This document shows positions 46,073 through 54,968 of a DNA stretch of 64,000 nt, one piece after another. The DNA is from Aurantiochytrium sp. KH105 (lineage: Eukaryota > Sar > Bigyra > Thraustochytrida > Thraustochytriidae). The stretch covers positions 1 to 64,000 of the forward strand of contig BGKB01000213.1 in assembly GCA_003116975.1 (NCBI GenBank), given 5' to 3'. The notes beneath the pieces are model-generated. The model searched no databases, had not been told where the DNA came from, and worked only from the letters and a program-made list of their open reading frames with translations. The position numbers were made by a program, and so were the translations under genes. Numbering within the stretch: the first letter of the stretch is position 1; each line of letters begins with the position of its first letter.

Positions 46073-48181
46073 ATGGTCTCGGACGCAAGTCAGCCCTCTG
46101 CTGCGCGCCGGTGGAGTGCCGTTGGCGGGCTCGTGGCCGTCGCCTGCGCTCTCGCGGTCGCAGCGCTCAGCGCCAACAGAGAGTTCGCTGAGCGCGTCGG
46201 AAAGCAGAACTTGGCTCTCGCCATGGACGACTCCGCCAAGCTGGCCGCCCTCGGGGCCGTGCTCATGGGTGGCGTCACCTGGCTCAAGGCGCGCGACCGT
46301 AGTAACAGAAAGGCCACGGGCATCAAAGAAGCAGCTGCAGGAACAGCAGCAACCAAAGGAGATCCTACTTGGCTCTGGTGGCTCGAGGCCGGAGCCTATA
46401 TAGTCATCGTCGTTCTGTTCTATGTACGAACTATTGTGGTCACGACAGATTTGAGCACACGCTACAAGAATCTTTTGATAGATGCTCATAAGAGGCCTGC
46501 GCGCACCAGTGGGCTGCACCAATCTTGGCTGTCACCATATCTCGGGGGCCGGCTGATGGATCTTAAAGATGCGCAGTACCACGAGTTCCGCGACATGTTG
46601 CCTGTGCTCGTGTGCGGAATGTTCGTGTACCTTGGCATCGCAGCAATCGTGCGTCATTTGACGCGGAACAAAAGCCGTATCATGCGAACTCGGGCGCGTG
46701 CTACCTACATTGCTTGTGTCGGTTTGGCCACAGCGCTCGTCTTTCATGAAGCGGACACCCTAAAGATTCTAGCCCTCGCGTTCACAAACTACGCTGCTGC
46801 ACATTCTATTATGAGCACGCATTGGATCACACCCGCGACGCTCTGGACCATGAATCTAGGCATGCTGTACTGCAACGAGACCTACAAGGGGTATCGTTTC
46901 GCAAGCTTTTTGGGGAAGGGACCGTGGACGCATTGGCTCGACAATCATTCAGGGGAACTTGCCTGGCACCACTCGTTTAACTTTATCATGCTTAGGATGA
47001 TGAGCTACAATTTGGACATGTGGTGGCGCCACTGCGTCCTTCGTAAACTCGACGCGAGCGCGAGCGAGCAAACCTCGCCAAGGAGGCCACTAGCAAGCAA
47101 AATTTGGCAGTCAGACGATGACACCAAGGCTGCGCGCGAGTCTGCCGTGGATGAGCGATCCCGCGTTGAGAACTTCCATCCTGCTGAGCTATATCGCGAC
47201 TTCGTCGTCTATGTATCCTACCTGCTTTATCTGCCTCTTTACATTGCAGGACCCACCATCACATTCAACTCTTTTGTCTCGCACTTGGGTCTCGCGCAGC
47301 AAACGTACAGTGCGCCGGCCAAGCTACGATACGCCTTGCGCTTTGCCGGCATACTCCTCCTCTTTGAGGTATTGACACATTATTTATACGTGGGCGCCAT
47401 CTCGTTTATGGCGTTTCGCTACACCGTTGCCGAGTCAGACCCTGTCTCGCGACGACGCGTAAACACGCCCTTGCTTGTGTTTCTGACGCGACAGAGCTAC
47501 GGGGGACCGCTCGACTACGAGGAAGTGGTCTACTATTCGTATTGGGCGCTCATGTATCTGTGGTTCAAGTTTCTGCTCATTTGGCGATTTTTCCGTCTGT
47601 GGGCTGTGTGCGATGATGTCGAGCCAGTAGAGAACATGGAGCGTTGCATGAATAACAATTTCACGGTGGGGGGCTTCTGGCGAGCTTGGCATCGCTCTTT
47701 CAATCGGTGGCTGGTTCGCTACATTTATGTGCCTCTCGGCGGCAACTCGATTGGGCCGCTGCGGAAGGCGTTCAACATTCTCGTGGTCTTCACCTTTGTT
47801 GGTTTCTGGCACGATCTCAAGCCTGAGCTTTTCGCCTGGGGTTGGCTGCTCTCGCTGTTTTTTATGCCGGAAATTGTAGCAGAGCGCGTGTCTCGCATCG
47901 AGTCCGTGCGCGCGTGGATGGAGAAACATCCTCTTGCGGGCCGTTGGATTGTCTCTTTTCTCGGGGCCTGCAACATTATCATGCTCAAGATTGCTAACAT
48001 TGTGGGCTACACGACTGGGCTCGAGGGTGCCGCAATGCTCCTCCCAGCTCTCCAGTCTTGGGATGGCCTCCTCTTTGTGTCAGGATACTTGTTTGAGATG
48101 ACCATTGGAGTTCAATGCATGCTCTTCATTCGAGACGCTCGCGAGACGAGGTCAGGCGTCGGTGCGACTAAGCGTATCTAG
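46073..48181 (+). CDS. MBOAT-family membrane acyltransferase, GUP1/HHAT-like
   Basis: A 702-residue multi-pass protein with about eleven hydrophobic segments. MBOAT features: YLLYLPLYIAGPTITFNSFV, the 'yiaGP' element; GGFWRAWHRSFNRWLVRYIY followed by VPLGG at about 526-555; and the catalytic-type His in VGFWHDLKPELFAWGWL near residue 580. The FWHDLK...WGWL motif and overall length match the GUP1 group (remodelling of GPI-anchor lipids in fungi) and its HHAT relatives, so a GUP1-like O-acyltransferase is likely. A 45-residue acidic/basic insertion at about 325-365 is less conserved-looking. The ATG at 46073 follows leader sequence. Substrate is not deducible. Confidence 0.9.
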   Translation: MVSDASQPSAARRWSAVGGLVAVACALAVAALSANREFAERVGKQNLALAMDDSAKLAALGAVLMGGVTWLKARDRSNRKATGIKEAAAGTAATKGDPTWLWWLEAGAYIVIVVLFYVRTIVVTTDLSTRYKNLLIDAHKRPARTSGLHQSWLSPYLGGRLMDLKDAQYHEFRDMLPVLVCGMFVYLGIAAIVRHLTRNKSRIMRTRARATYIACVGLATALVFHEADTLKILALAFTNYAAAHSIMSTHWITPATLWTMNLGMLYCNETYKGYRFASFLGKGPWTHWLDNHSGELAWHHSFNFIMLRMMSYNLDMWWRHCVLRKLDASASEQTSPRRPLASKIWQSDDDTKAARESAVDERSRVENFHPAELYRDFVVYVSYLLYLPLYIAGPTITFNSFVSHLGLAQQTYSAPAKLRYALRFAGILLLFEVLTHYLYVGAISFMAFRYTVAESDPVSRRRVNTPLLVFLTRQSYGGPLDYEEVVYYSYWALMYLWFKFLLIWRFFRLWAVCDDVEPVENMERCMNNNFTVGGFWRAWHRSFNRWLVRYIYVPLGGNSIGPLRKAFNILVVFTFVGFWHDLKPELFAWGWLLSLFFMPEIVAERVSRIESVRAWMEKHPLAGRWIVSFLGACNIIMLKIANIVGYTTGLEGAAMLLPALQSWDGLLFVSGYLFEMTIGVQCMLFIRDARETRSGVGATKRI

Positions 48182-48570
48182 CCCAAGGCATAGCAAGGAG
48201 CCAGGTGATCCTGTGTTTCCTCTTTCCTGCAAATTTTCTACGCACACACACGCACACCCAATTAAAATTTTAATGCAGGAGAGAGAGAGAGAGAGAGAGA
48301 GCGAGAAGAGAGACTTTTCTCCTCTCGAACTATACTTTATTGATCGTGAGGAAACGAGCAAAGTAGAAAATAAATTCTCAGTAGCAAGCGTGACCACACG
48401 TCAGAGGTAGGCACTGACCGCATGGCTGGACGAAAACATAACTTTGAAATGAAGGAGAGGCCTCCAACTCTGCGCTAAATTCATTCAGGTTCACTTACAT
48501 AATCTGTTTTTCATGGATTATACACGAAAGGCCAACCAAACGGTCACAAGCTCACCCAGCGTCAGTTGTA
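48182..48570. other. convergent intergenic region with GA microsatellite
   Basis: AT-rich spacer between the 3' ends of the MBOAT and HMCES genes, with a GA dinucleotide run at 48279-48302. No gene is seen. Confidence 0.5.
48279..48302. repeat. (GA)n microsatellite
   Basis: Twelve GA units in the shared 3' flank. Confidence 0.9.
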
Positions 48571-49863
48571 TTACTTTTTTCCGAAGAAAGCGCCGAGCGT
48601 GGCTTGACCCTTTTCGGCTGGAAATGCGGCCTTTGTCTTTTTTGGCGATTTGAACGGAGACAAAGGCTGAGACTTGCTCGGCGTAAGCGGGCGTTTCTTC
48701 GAAACCTTGACGTCCGTCGAGGACCGTGCCTTTGCTTGATTTGTCTTCGATGTGTCGTCTTGAATAACCACAACGTCATCATCTTCATCATCATTGCCAC
48801 CACCGCTTCCGCCGCGGTCGGTCCCGTGATTCTTTTCATGCGCGGCTGAGATTTCCTTTTTGGAGTCCGCGGGCATCGCCGAGTTTCTTGGGGTTTGCAC
48901 TGGGGGAGGTTTTGATGGTACAGATGTGGCGTCCTTTACGCCGCCCCCTCGCTTCGTGACGACCGGGGTTCCCTTTTTGGACCAAAAAGAGAGCACGGAA
49001 GGTTCTGACTTGAGCTTGATCGGTTTGGTGCAGTCTGAGGCCTGGTACGAGGTCTTGCCCATGGCAGAAGTCACAGGGTGCCAATCTAGCAAGTTCTCGC
49101 TGGGCTTGAGCAAAGCACGAGTCTTGGGAGAAAAGTCAGATGCAGAAAGCCAGGCGTCAACTGCGGCATCATCTTCCAGCACGGCGGGCATTCGGTGGTG
49201 CAGCCAGGAAAACGACTTTGCCGCAGCGACCGTCACAATTGTGAACGTTGTGAGCTCTTCGCCCGTGCCTGGGTCTGTGCTCGTCTCGTAGAGGCCGGCA
49301 AGGCGTAGCACGCTGCCATCCTTGGGATAAATGTAGTAAGGTTGTTTGGTAGGTTTTTTGGAGAGTGGGTCCTGGCCCTTTTTCCACTCGTAGAATCCAT
49401 TGAAGAGTACGACGCAATGTTGTCGACCCAGACGCGTGCTGTGCACATGCTCGAGATTGTCCTCTCGCGCGTTAAACTTTTGAAAGAAGTCTCCTGCCGA
49501 CACGGGCTTTGTGAGCTTCCTCGGGAGCAAGCCCCACTGCGCTTTGCGCAGCTGCAGCGTGCGTGTTTCTTTCCCGTTGTCATTGGCCACAAGGATGAAG
49601 GCGACCATGCCGGGGCCGAAGTTCTCTCTGCGCATGCCCTCAAGCTGGCCCTGCAGACCGGCATCCTCCTCGCGAGGCTCGCTCGCGCCGCTGCCGCGCC
49701 CTGCCTGGTCGCCGGATCCCCCCCGGGTGGAACCACAGCCATCCGCCTCGGGCTCTGCAGCCGCGCGCGGGCGCCCGTCGCCGCCGGCGCGCGACGCAGC
49801 GCCGGTCCTCGCCGCCGCCTGCAGCTGGCCGGCCTCCAGCGCGAAGCGGCCCCGGCCGCACAT
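48571..49863 (-). CDS. HMCES: SRAP-domain protein HMCES (abasic-site DNA-protein crosslinker)
   Basis: The 430-residue protein has an N-terminal SRAP domain. HMCES/YedK proteins use Cys2 to form a thiazolidine link to abasic sites in single-stranded DNA during replication. Here the start MCGRGRF gives the catalytic Cys2 after Met removal, which fixes the ATG at 49863. Other active-site motifs are present: KFNAREDNLE, VVLFNGFYEWKKG with the conserved Glu, and SWLHHRMPAVL with the conserved His. A Gly/Arg/Ala-rich insertion near residues 20-75 separates MCGRG from the rest. The last residues QATLGAFFGKK form a PCNA-interacting peptide (QxxLxxFF), consistent with replication-fork targeting. It is head-to-head with a GNAT gene. 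Confidence 0.95.
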   Translation of the reverse strand: MCGRGRFALEAGQLQAAARTGAASRAGGDGRPRAAAEPEADGCGSTRGGSGDQAGRGSGASEPREEDAGLQGQLEGMRRENFGPGMVAFILVANDNGKETRTLQLRKAQWGLLPRKLTKPVSAGDFFQKFNAREDNLEHVHSTRLGRQHCVVLFNGFYEWKKGQDPLSKKPTKQPYYIYPKDGSVLRLAGLYETSTDPGTGEELTTFTIVTVAAAKSFSWLHHRMPAVLEDDAAVDAWLSASDFSPKTRALLKPSENLLDWHPVTSAMGKTSYQASDCTKPIKLKSEPSVLSFWSKKGTPVVTKRGGGVKDATSVPSKPPPVQTPRNSAMPADSKKEISAAHEKNHGTDRGGSGGGNDDEDDDVVVIQDDTSKTNQAKARSSTDVKVSKKRPLTPSKSQPLSPFKSPKKTKAAFPAEKGQATLGAFFGKK

Positions 49864-50414
49864 CCTCGCGCGCGCTGCCCGCTGCTCTCCACGCGCGGCT
49901 CCGCGGAATCGAATCCGATCTGCTGTCGTCTGCTGCAGCGCCGCGAGCGCGGCCCGGGACCCTGCAGGGCCGCAGGGCCGCGCCGGCGTCGCGCTCGACC
50001 TGGACTGCCCGGCCCGCGCCGCGCGAGGGCGAGCTCGCGTCGCCCCGCCTCGCCTGCTCGGCGCAGCCGCGCGGCGCGGGCGCCTTCGGGAGCGAGCAGC
50101 TGCAGCTGCGGCGAGCGCGACGCGCGGGATCCCGGCAAAGACAAAACCAAGAGCAGTGGCAGCTGCGCGCGTGCCGCTTGCGACAAACGTGCAGGGCAGG
50201 GCGGCGCAGAGAAGAGCGCGGCGGGCGTGGCTCGCACGGCGTGCGTTGAGGAGCAGGGGTTGAGTTGGCGCAGACTCGCGTGGCCTGGAGCAAGAGCAAC
50301 CCGAACCGGCGGACGGACCACTGGCGGGGGACGAGAAGAAGCGCACGTACGAAAGCAAGCAAGCAAGCAAGCAAACAGACAAGGAGGTAGACAGACACAC
50401 AGACGCACAGGACG
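49864..50414. promoter_or_regulatory. candidate bidirectional promoter, HMCES/GNAT
   Basis: A 551-bp GC-rich gap between divergent starts. An AAGC microsatellite at 50353-50375 lies about 40 bp before the GNAT ATG. Long frames on both strands are compositional. No specific motif is recognised. Confidence 0.4.
50353..50375. repeat. (AAGC)n microsatellite
   Basis: Between five and six tandem AAGC units in the leader of the GNAT gene; the same unit occurs before the twin-CX9C gene at 7040. Confidence 0.9.
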
Positions 50415-50930
50415 ATGGGCGAACAGCCAAAGGCCAAAAAGGGCCCACTGAGGATTCGCGCTGCGCACGACGGAGATGTGGAACGAATTTGGGAAATATT
50501 TCGCGAAGTGATCAAGACAGGCGACACGTATGTGTTTCCTCCGAACATGAGCCGAGAAGACGCGCTGGCCAACTGGTATGGCAAGAAATTTCACACGTAC
50601 GTTGCCGAGCAGGAAGGCAAAATCGTGGGAACCTACATCCTCAAGGACAATCAAATGGGGCTTGGCTCGCACATTGCGAATGGCTCATTCATGGTGGACC
50701 CAACACAGTTTGGTCTTGGCATCGGCCGCGCCATGGGAGAGCACTCCATCCCGGAAGCAAAGCGTCTGGGATACTATGCGATCCAATTTAACTTTGTTGT
50801 CGCGTCGAACAAGGGAGCGGTTAAGCTTTGGAAAGACCTTGGCTTTACTGTGCTTGGCACCATCCCCGACGCATTTCAGCACCAGAAGATGGGTCTTGTC
50901 GACGCGCACATCATGTACTCCAAGCTCTAG
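50415..50930 (+). CDS. GNAT-family N-acetyltransferase
   Basis: A 171-residue acetyl-CoA-dependent acyltransferase. The acetyl-CoA pyrophosphate-binding motif A (Q/R-x-x-G-x-G/A) appears as QFGLGIGRAMGEH. The preceding strand is ANGSFMVDP; the following motif B has NKGAVKLWKDLGF. The N-terminus LRIRAAHDGDVERIWEIFRE is the usual first helix. NQMGLGSHIANGSF and YYAIQFNFVVASN resemble the fungal Mpr1-type acetyltransferases acting on proline analogues such as azetidine-2-carboxylate. Assignment to that subgroup is from memory of the family and moderate only. Confidence 0.93.
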   Translation: MGEQPKAKKGPLRIRAAHDGDVERIWEIFREVIKTGDTYVFPPNMSREDALANWYGKKFHTYVAEQEGKIVGTYILKDNQMGLGSHIANGSFMVDPTQFGLGIGRAMGEHSIPEAKRLGYYAIQFNFVVASNKGAVKLWKDLGFTVLGTIPDAFQHQKMGLVDAHIMYSKL

Positions 50931-51392
50931 ATTAGCACACCCACAAAGTATCGATCGCCCGCTCCCCCCTTCCCTCCCAGTTCCCACCTCTCTTGCAGCA
51001 GAAAGAATCGTCTAGGTGGCGCTAACAGTAAGTAAGCATGGACTGCGCAACGAGGCTAGCCGTTAGAGATTTTGGGTTTCGCAGTCATGCTTTTCTTTTG
51101 TTTGTGTGAGTTGTAGGTATGTCAAGCAAACAAAATTCGATCTTCCTGATCGTGTCTCCAAGCCGAGGAGACATTTGACGGTCTCCCTGTCCTTGGGAGC
51201 GAGTTGTTGATAGATCCACATTGGCCAGGAGAGGACGTCGGACCGGCTGGAGACAGACAGCACCGCCGTTCAGCTCGAGGGTGACGCGACAGCTTCGTCC
51301 TTTATCTTCATTGCGTTCCGAGTCACGTGCACAACATTAGCAGCAGCAGCAGCAGCAGCGGTGGCAGCAGCCACGCCAGCACTGCCAGCAAA
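50931..51392. other. intergenic region
   Basis: A 462-bp spacer between co-directional genes. A short GCAGCA-rich tract at 51341-51370 precedes the next start. No gene is seen. Confidence 0.45.
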
Positions 51393-52871
51393 ATGACAAG
51401 TTCTGCCCCTTCTGCCTTGGCTGCAGCCGCGCAAGAGCTTGCACAAGAGGAGGGTACGGAAATTGCTACGAAAGCAAACACAACAATGTCGACGGAAGGC
51501 GAAGATCGACCCAACGATGATGCGCCACGAACGCAGCGTGTTCTCGAAGAAGCTGTGCGCGAAGTTGAGGCCCAGCAAGAAGCGGAAAAGAGCGACGCTG
51601 CTGCTCCCAAGCTTGAAAGCTCTTGCTCACCGAAAGAAAACAGAGAAGGCAATGGCACGTCGCAGGTGCTCAAATCTGTAGCGCAGGATGTACTTGGAAC
51701 GGAAGCCGAGGCTTCAAACCTAGCCGAGGTTGCGAAATCGAATGCTCTGGCTTCAGGACCTGAAGAGGCCGACAACGAGCAGTTCCACCGGTCGAGCAAT
51801 AGTCGACTCCGCAAGCAGAGAACGCCGCCTGTGACGCATGCTTGGAAAAAGCTCTATGCAGAGCCAATGGAGAGAGCACAGACTCAGGAGCAACGGGGAC
51901 TGCGCAGGCGGTCAACCTCGTCCTGGTCCAAGTCTGGCTCCCCGCGACGATTCTCGCTGGCAGAGTCGCGTGAGAGATTGTTTGCCGGAACCAGTGGTCG
52001 ACAAAAACGAGCGTCCACGTCCGAGGCAAAAAGCCAAGGTCGCGCACGCTTTGAAAAGGAGGACGACGCGAAAAATTGCACCTTTCAACCCAAGATCAAC
52101 AAGTCTTCCAAATCGATGGTCCGAAACTCGGGTCCGTGCTTGAAGCGCTTTGAGATCGCGCACGAGAACAAAGAGCAGGCGCTGCGCACAAGACGCGGCA
52201 AAGCAGAATATGAAGCGCGCGTGGACAAGAAGGTGTGCCCACAGTGCCGCGCAACGCAGTCGTACGATGAGTTCAAGCACCGCAAGAACAAGTGTCGCGA
52301 CTGCAAAGTTGCTTTTCGCCATAAGGTGGTGTGGCAAGACGTGAGCGACGGTTTCCTTGATCGTATGGAGACCAAGATGCGCGAGAGCGAGTCGAAACAG
52401 GCCGAGCTTGAGATGGAGATGTGCCCAGCCTTTCGGCCGCAAGAGAAGATTATCTACGACGCGGCATTTGGGACGACCCGCAAGGTGAAGACGAGGCCGA
52501 TGGCCTGGGAAGAGGTCCAAACGGGATTTATGCAGCGCGTGGAAAACGACCTACGGACACGGGAGGCGAAACGTGCGATCGCGGAGCGCGAGGCGCTCCG
52601 GTCCGTCGGCTGTTCGTTCCAACCGACACTTGCAACGCGAGGCTCGGCTACGGAATTTGATGTCAGCGTTCCGGGCGAGTACTTTGCAGAACGAATGGAG
52701 CGTGACGCGCAGCGACGCAGACGCGTCAAGGCTCAAAACGAAGTGCGCGCCAAGTATCAGTCGACGCTCTTGGACCCAAGTCTCGGTTTCAAGAAGCGAT
52801 CAGCTTGGGATGATTCTCAGCTTGTCTTTGCGGGCGGGCGTCATCGTAACTCTACGGGGCGCTGGATGTGA
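51393..52871 (+). CDS. protein with repeated helix + 'C-F-Q-P' motifs and a paired CxxC segment
   Basis: A 492-residue protein of unknown family. The first 190 residues are acidic/Ser-rich and disordered. From about residue 225 there are repeated units of a charged helix and a short 'C-x-F-x-P' motif: NCTFQPKIN, then CLKRFEIAHENKEQAL; GFLDRMETKMRESESKQAE followed by MCPAFRPQ; GFMQRVENDLRTREAKRAI followed by GCSFQPTL; and YFAERMERDAQRRRRVKAQ. A segment CPQCRATQSYDEFKHRKNKC followed by RDC looks like a zinc-binding C-X2-C...C-X2-C. Similar FQP-in helical repeats are common in uncharacterised cytoskeletal or flagellar proteins of protists. The ATG at 51393 is the first in frame. Confidence 0.72.
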   Translation: MTSSAPSALAAAAQELAQEEGTEIATKANTTMSTEGEDRPNDDAPRTQRVLEEAVREVEAQQEAEKSDAAAPKLESSCSPKENREGNGTSQVLKSVAQDVLGTEAEASNLAEVAKSNALASGPEEADNEQFHRSSNSRLRKQRTPPVTHAWKKLYAEPMERAQTQEQRGLRRRSTSSWSKSGSPRRFSLAESRERLFAGTSGRQKRASTSEAKSQGRARFEKEDDAKNCTFQPKINKSSKSMVRNSGPCLKRFEIAHENKEQALRTRRGKAEYEARVDKKVCPQCRATQSYDEFKHRKNKCRDCKVAFRHKVVWQDVSDGFLDRMETKMRESESKQAELEMEMCPAFRPQEKIIYDAAFGTTRKVKTRPMAWEEVQTGFMQRVENDLRTREAKRAIAEREALRSVGCSFQPTLATRGSATEFDVSVPGEYFAERMERDAQRRRRVKAQNEVRAKYQSTLLDPSLGFKKRSAWDDSQLVFAGGRHRNSTGRWM

Positions 52872-53318
52872 TCGCGCCAGCACGATATTTGGGCCGGGGA
52901 ATAAGGAAAAGGAAAATAGATCGGGCAAGAAGAATGCGCCAATTTTCAGTCAGTAGAGATCCCAGGACACACGTCTCCGTTCGTTCTTGGTTGAGCGGTC
53001 GATCTGTCTGTTTGTCTGTCGGGGTAGATGTCGAACTTGTCTTTGTAGGTGGTCTTCATCATAAGTCTGCGAGACGGCGCAAGTAAACTGATTTCATACT
53101 CTTCTTATTATTTGTCGTGATTTCATCTTACATGATTGAATTGAATCGGATAGGCGCAAAAGCTCGCCACATAGCGCGTCGAAAATGCACAGTACGGCAT
53201 ATTGACCCTGCTGATGACCGGATTGTGTGCGAGCGCAACGTAGCATAATGGTCGGTACAGCTGGCTAGCTAGCAGGCTAGCTCGCTAGCTAGCTAGCTAC
53301 GCTTGCAGAGACATTGAT
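52872..53318. other. convergent intergenic region with CTAG-rich repeat
   Basis: AT-richer spacer. At 53263-53300 GCTAGC/AGCTAG words repeat to form a highly self-complementary stretch shortly past the R-SNARE stop. No gene is seen. Confidence 0.5.
53263..53300. repeat. (CTAG)-rich palindromic microsatellite
   Basis: Repeated GCTAG units with two interruptions; the stretch can fold on itself. It lies about 20 bp beyond the R-SNARE stop codon. Confidence 0.85.
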
Positions 53319-54182
53319 TTATCTGCTGGCGAGGGCAACGATGATGATGACGATGATGAGCAGGAGAATGCCGCCAATGACAATATTCATTCTCCACTTG
53401 CGCCACTGCTCGTGGCGCTTGAGCTGGTTCGTCTGCTTATGAAAGAGCTCAGCCTCATCCTGAAGTCGCATGGTCTGTTCTTCGAGCTGTTCGGCCTTGT
53501 TTATGTTGCGTAGGGCACCACCAATGCTGTCGCCAACACTGACTGCAATATCACCAACCTTTGCCTGAAGCGAGGCGATTTTGTCCGAAGAAGGGTTATC
53601 GTATGCGCGCACGAGGCGAGCAAAGCTGGGCTCTACCTTTTTAGAGAGTGCTCCTTCTTCGCAAGAAGCCGCCTCGTCACCGCAAGCATCTTTGAAAGCC
53701 GGTATGAGTTCATTGATGAGAGGGAAGACGAATTTCTCGGAGAAGTTAGCGACAGTGATGACAATGTAGACGCACTGCTGCGTGTCTGTGGTAAAGTTGA
53801 AAGCATTGATATCTCCTACAAGTCGATATCGCGACCCGGGTTTGACTTTGTGCTGGAAATCGGGTGCGCAGAGCACCTCGTGAACGGCATGGTGATATTT
53901 TTCCACGTCGGAGTCGGCGCGCGACGGGAGATATGAGGCCACAAGCTTGCCGTCATCCGCGCGAGCAACGGCTACGAATTTGATTCTGCCCTGAACACCG
54001 GTCGCGCTGTTTCGTGATCGAGGAGAGGAGCACCATGCATGTATGCGTTCGTCAGAAAGAGAGCGTCGTGCGAAGGGGGGAGTTGAATCTCGATTTGTCA
54101 GTCATGGTCAGGTCATTCGACAGCGTGCGAGACCCGTGATGACGGATGAAACGTACCCGTTGGCGTTGCTGTCACCAAGCAT
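53319..54182 (-). CDS. longin-type R-SNARE (VAMP-like) with Asn at the predicted zero layer
   Basis: Two exons: 54182-54157 (MLGDSNAN plus two bases) and 53985-53319, with a 171-bp intron starting GTACGT and ending GGCAG. The 230-residue tail-anchored protein has an N-terminal longin domain (about 9-120; GIKFVAVARADDGKLVASYL begins it), a SNARE coiled coil at about 142-200 and a C-terminal membrane segment from 209 (MNIVIGGILLLIIVIIIVAL). Aligning the C-terminal heptads with VAMP7/VAMP72 (A173, L176, T180, L183, A187, F190) puts Asn169 at the ionic layer where R-SNAREs carry Arg; Arg168 is next to it. Family-level function is vesicle fusion; the compartment is unknown. The spliced join restores the longin first strand, supporting the intron. 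Confidence 0.88.
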
Positions 54183-54968
54183 CTTTCTTCGACTATGCAC
54201 GCTGGTCGGCGCCGGGGGTTGTTGCCGGCACGATAGGTATCGATCGAGTTTGGGCGTCACGGACGACGTGGAGTCGTCACTTGGCTACTCGGGCCTAACG
54301 CCAGTGCGGGCCCACCAGGGCCTGTGAAGGCGCGCGCGCTGCCTTGCACTGCGCGAGGCGCAGGGAATGCGCTGGCTTTGCTCTTGAATGCACCGGCTGT
54401 CCCGCGTGTGCGTAGCGTATGGATGGAGTTTACAGCGCTCGCTCGCACATCCGCAAAGAAGAAAAAAGGAAAAAAGAAAAGAAAGAATCTTTTGGCCTTG
54501 GCTTGGCTTGGCTTGGCTTGGCCGCAATATTCAAGTCGATCGAGGGCATAGAGCACGACGATTTGTCGCGCATGGTCTGAGCCAAATTTGATCAGAGATT
54601 CGACAAGAATGGTGTACTTTACGGCGGCCAATGCAGCATGAAGTGAAGTCTTATCTTTACATTCATCAAGTGGACAACTTGAAGATGTAGACGAGGACTG
54701 CACGACGAAGCAGCTGCAGGCGGAAGAAGCGAGAAAGGTTGATTGGGACAACAAGGAGCAGCAAAAACATGGGATCAGCAGTTCAAAGTTGGCGAGGTCG
54801 TCAAGGAGGTTTGCAGGACAGCCTTTTTACCTTGCAGCTATAGTTTGATGGGGAGGCCACGCAAAGCGGGAAGAAATGCGCGTGTGGACCCGCCCGAGCG
54901 ACCAAGCAACTGAGCGAGTTCGAGCGCAGGCTCGCAACCTCGCGAGAGAGAGAGAAATGAGTGCGCGT
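54183..54968. other. intergenic region
   Basis: This lies between the R-SNARE start and the DEK 3' end. It has a CTTGG pentamer array at 54493-54523 preceded by an A-rich stretch at 54455-54485. No gene is seen. Confidence 0.45.
54493..54523. repeat. (CTTGG)n microsatellite
   Basis: About six tandem CTTGG units in the spacer past the DEK gene's 3' end. Confidence 0.9.

Noticed and set aside
49342-50451. Plus-strand frames opposite HMCES
   Set aside because: Antisense of a conserved SRAP gene and GC-rich promoter sequence.
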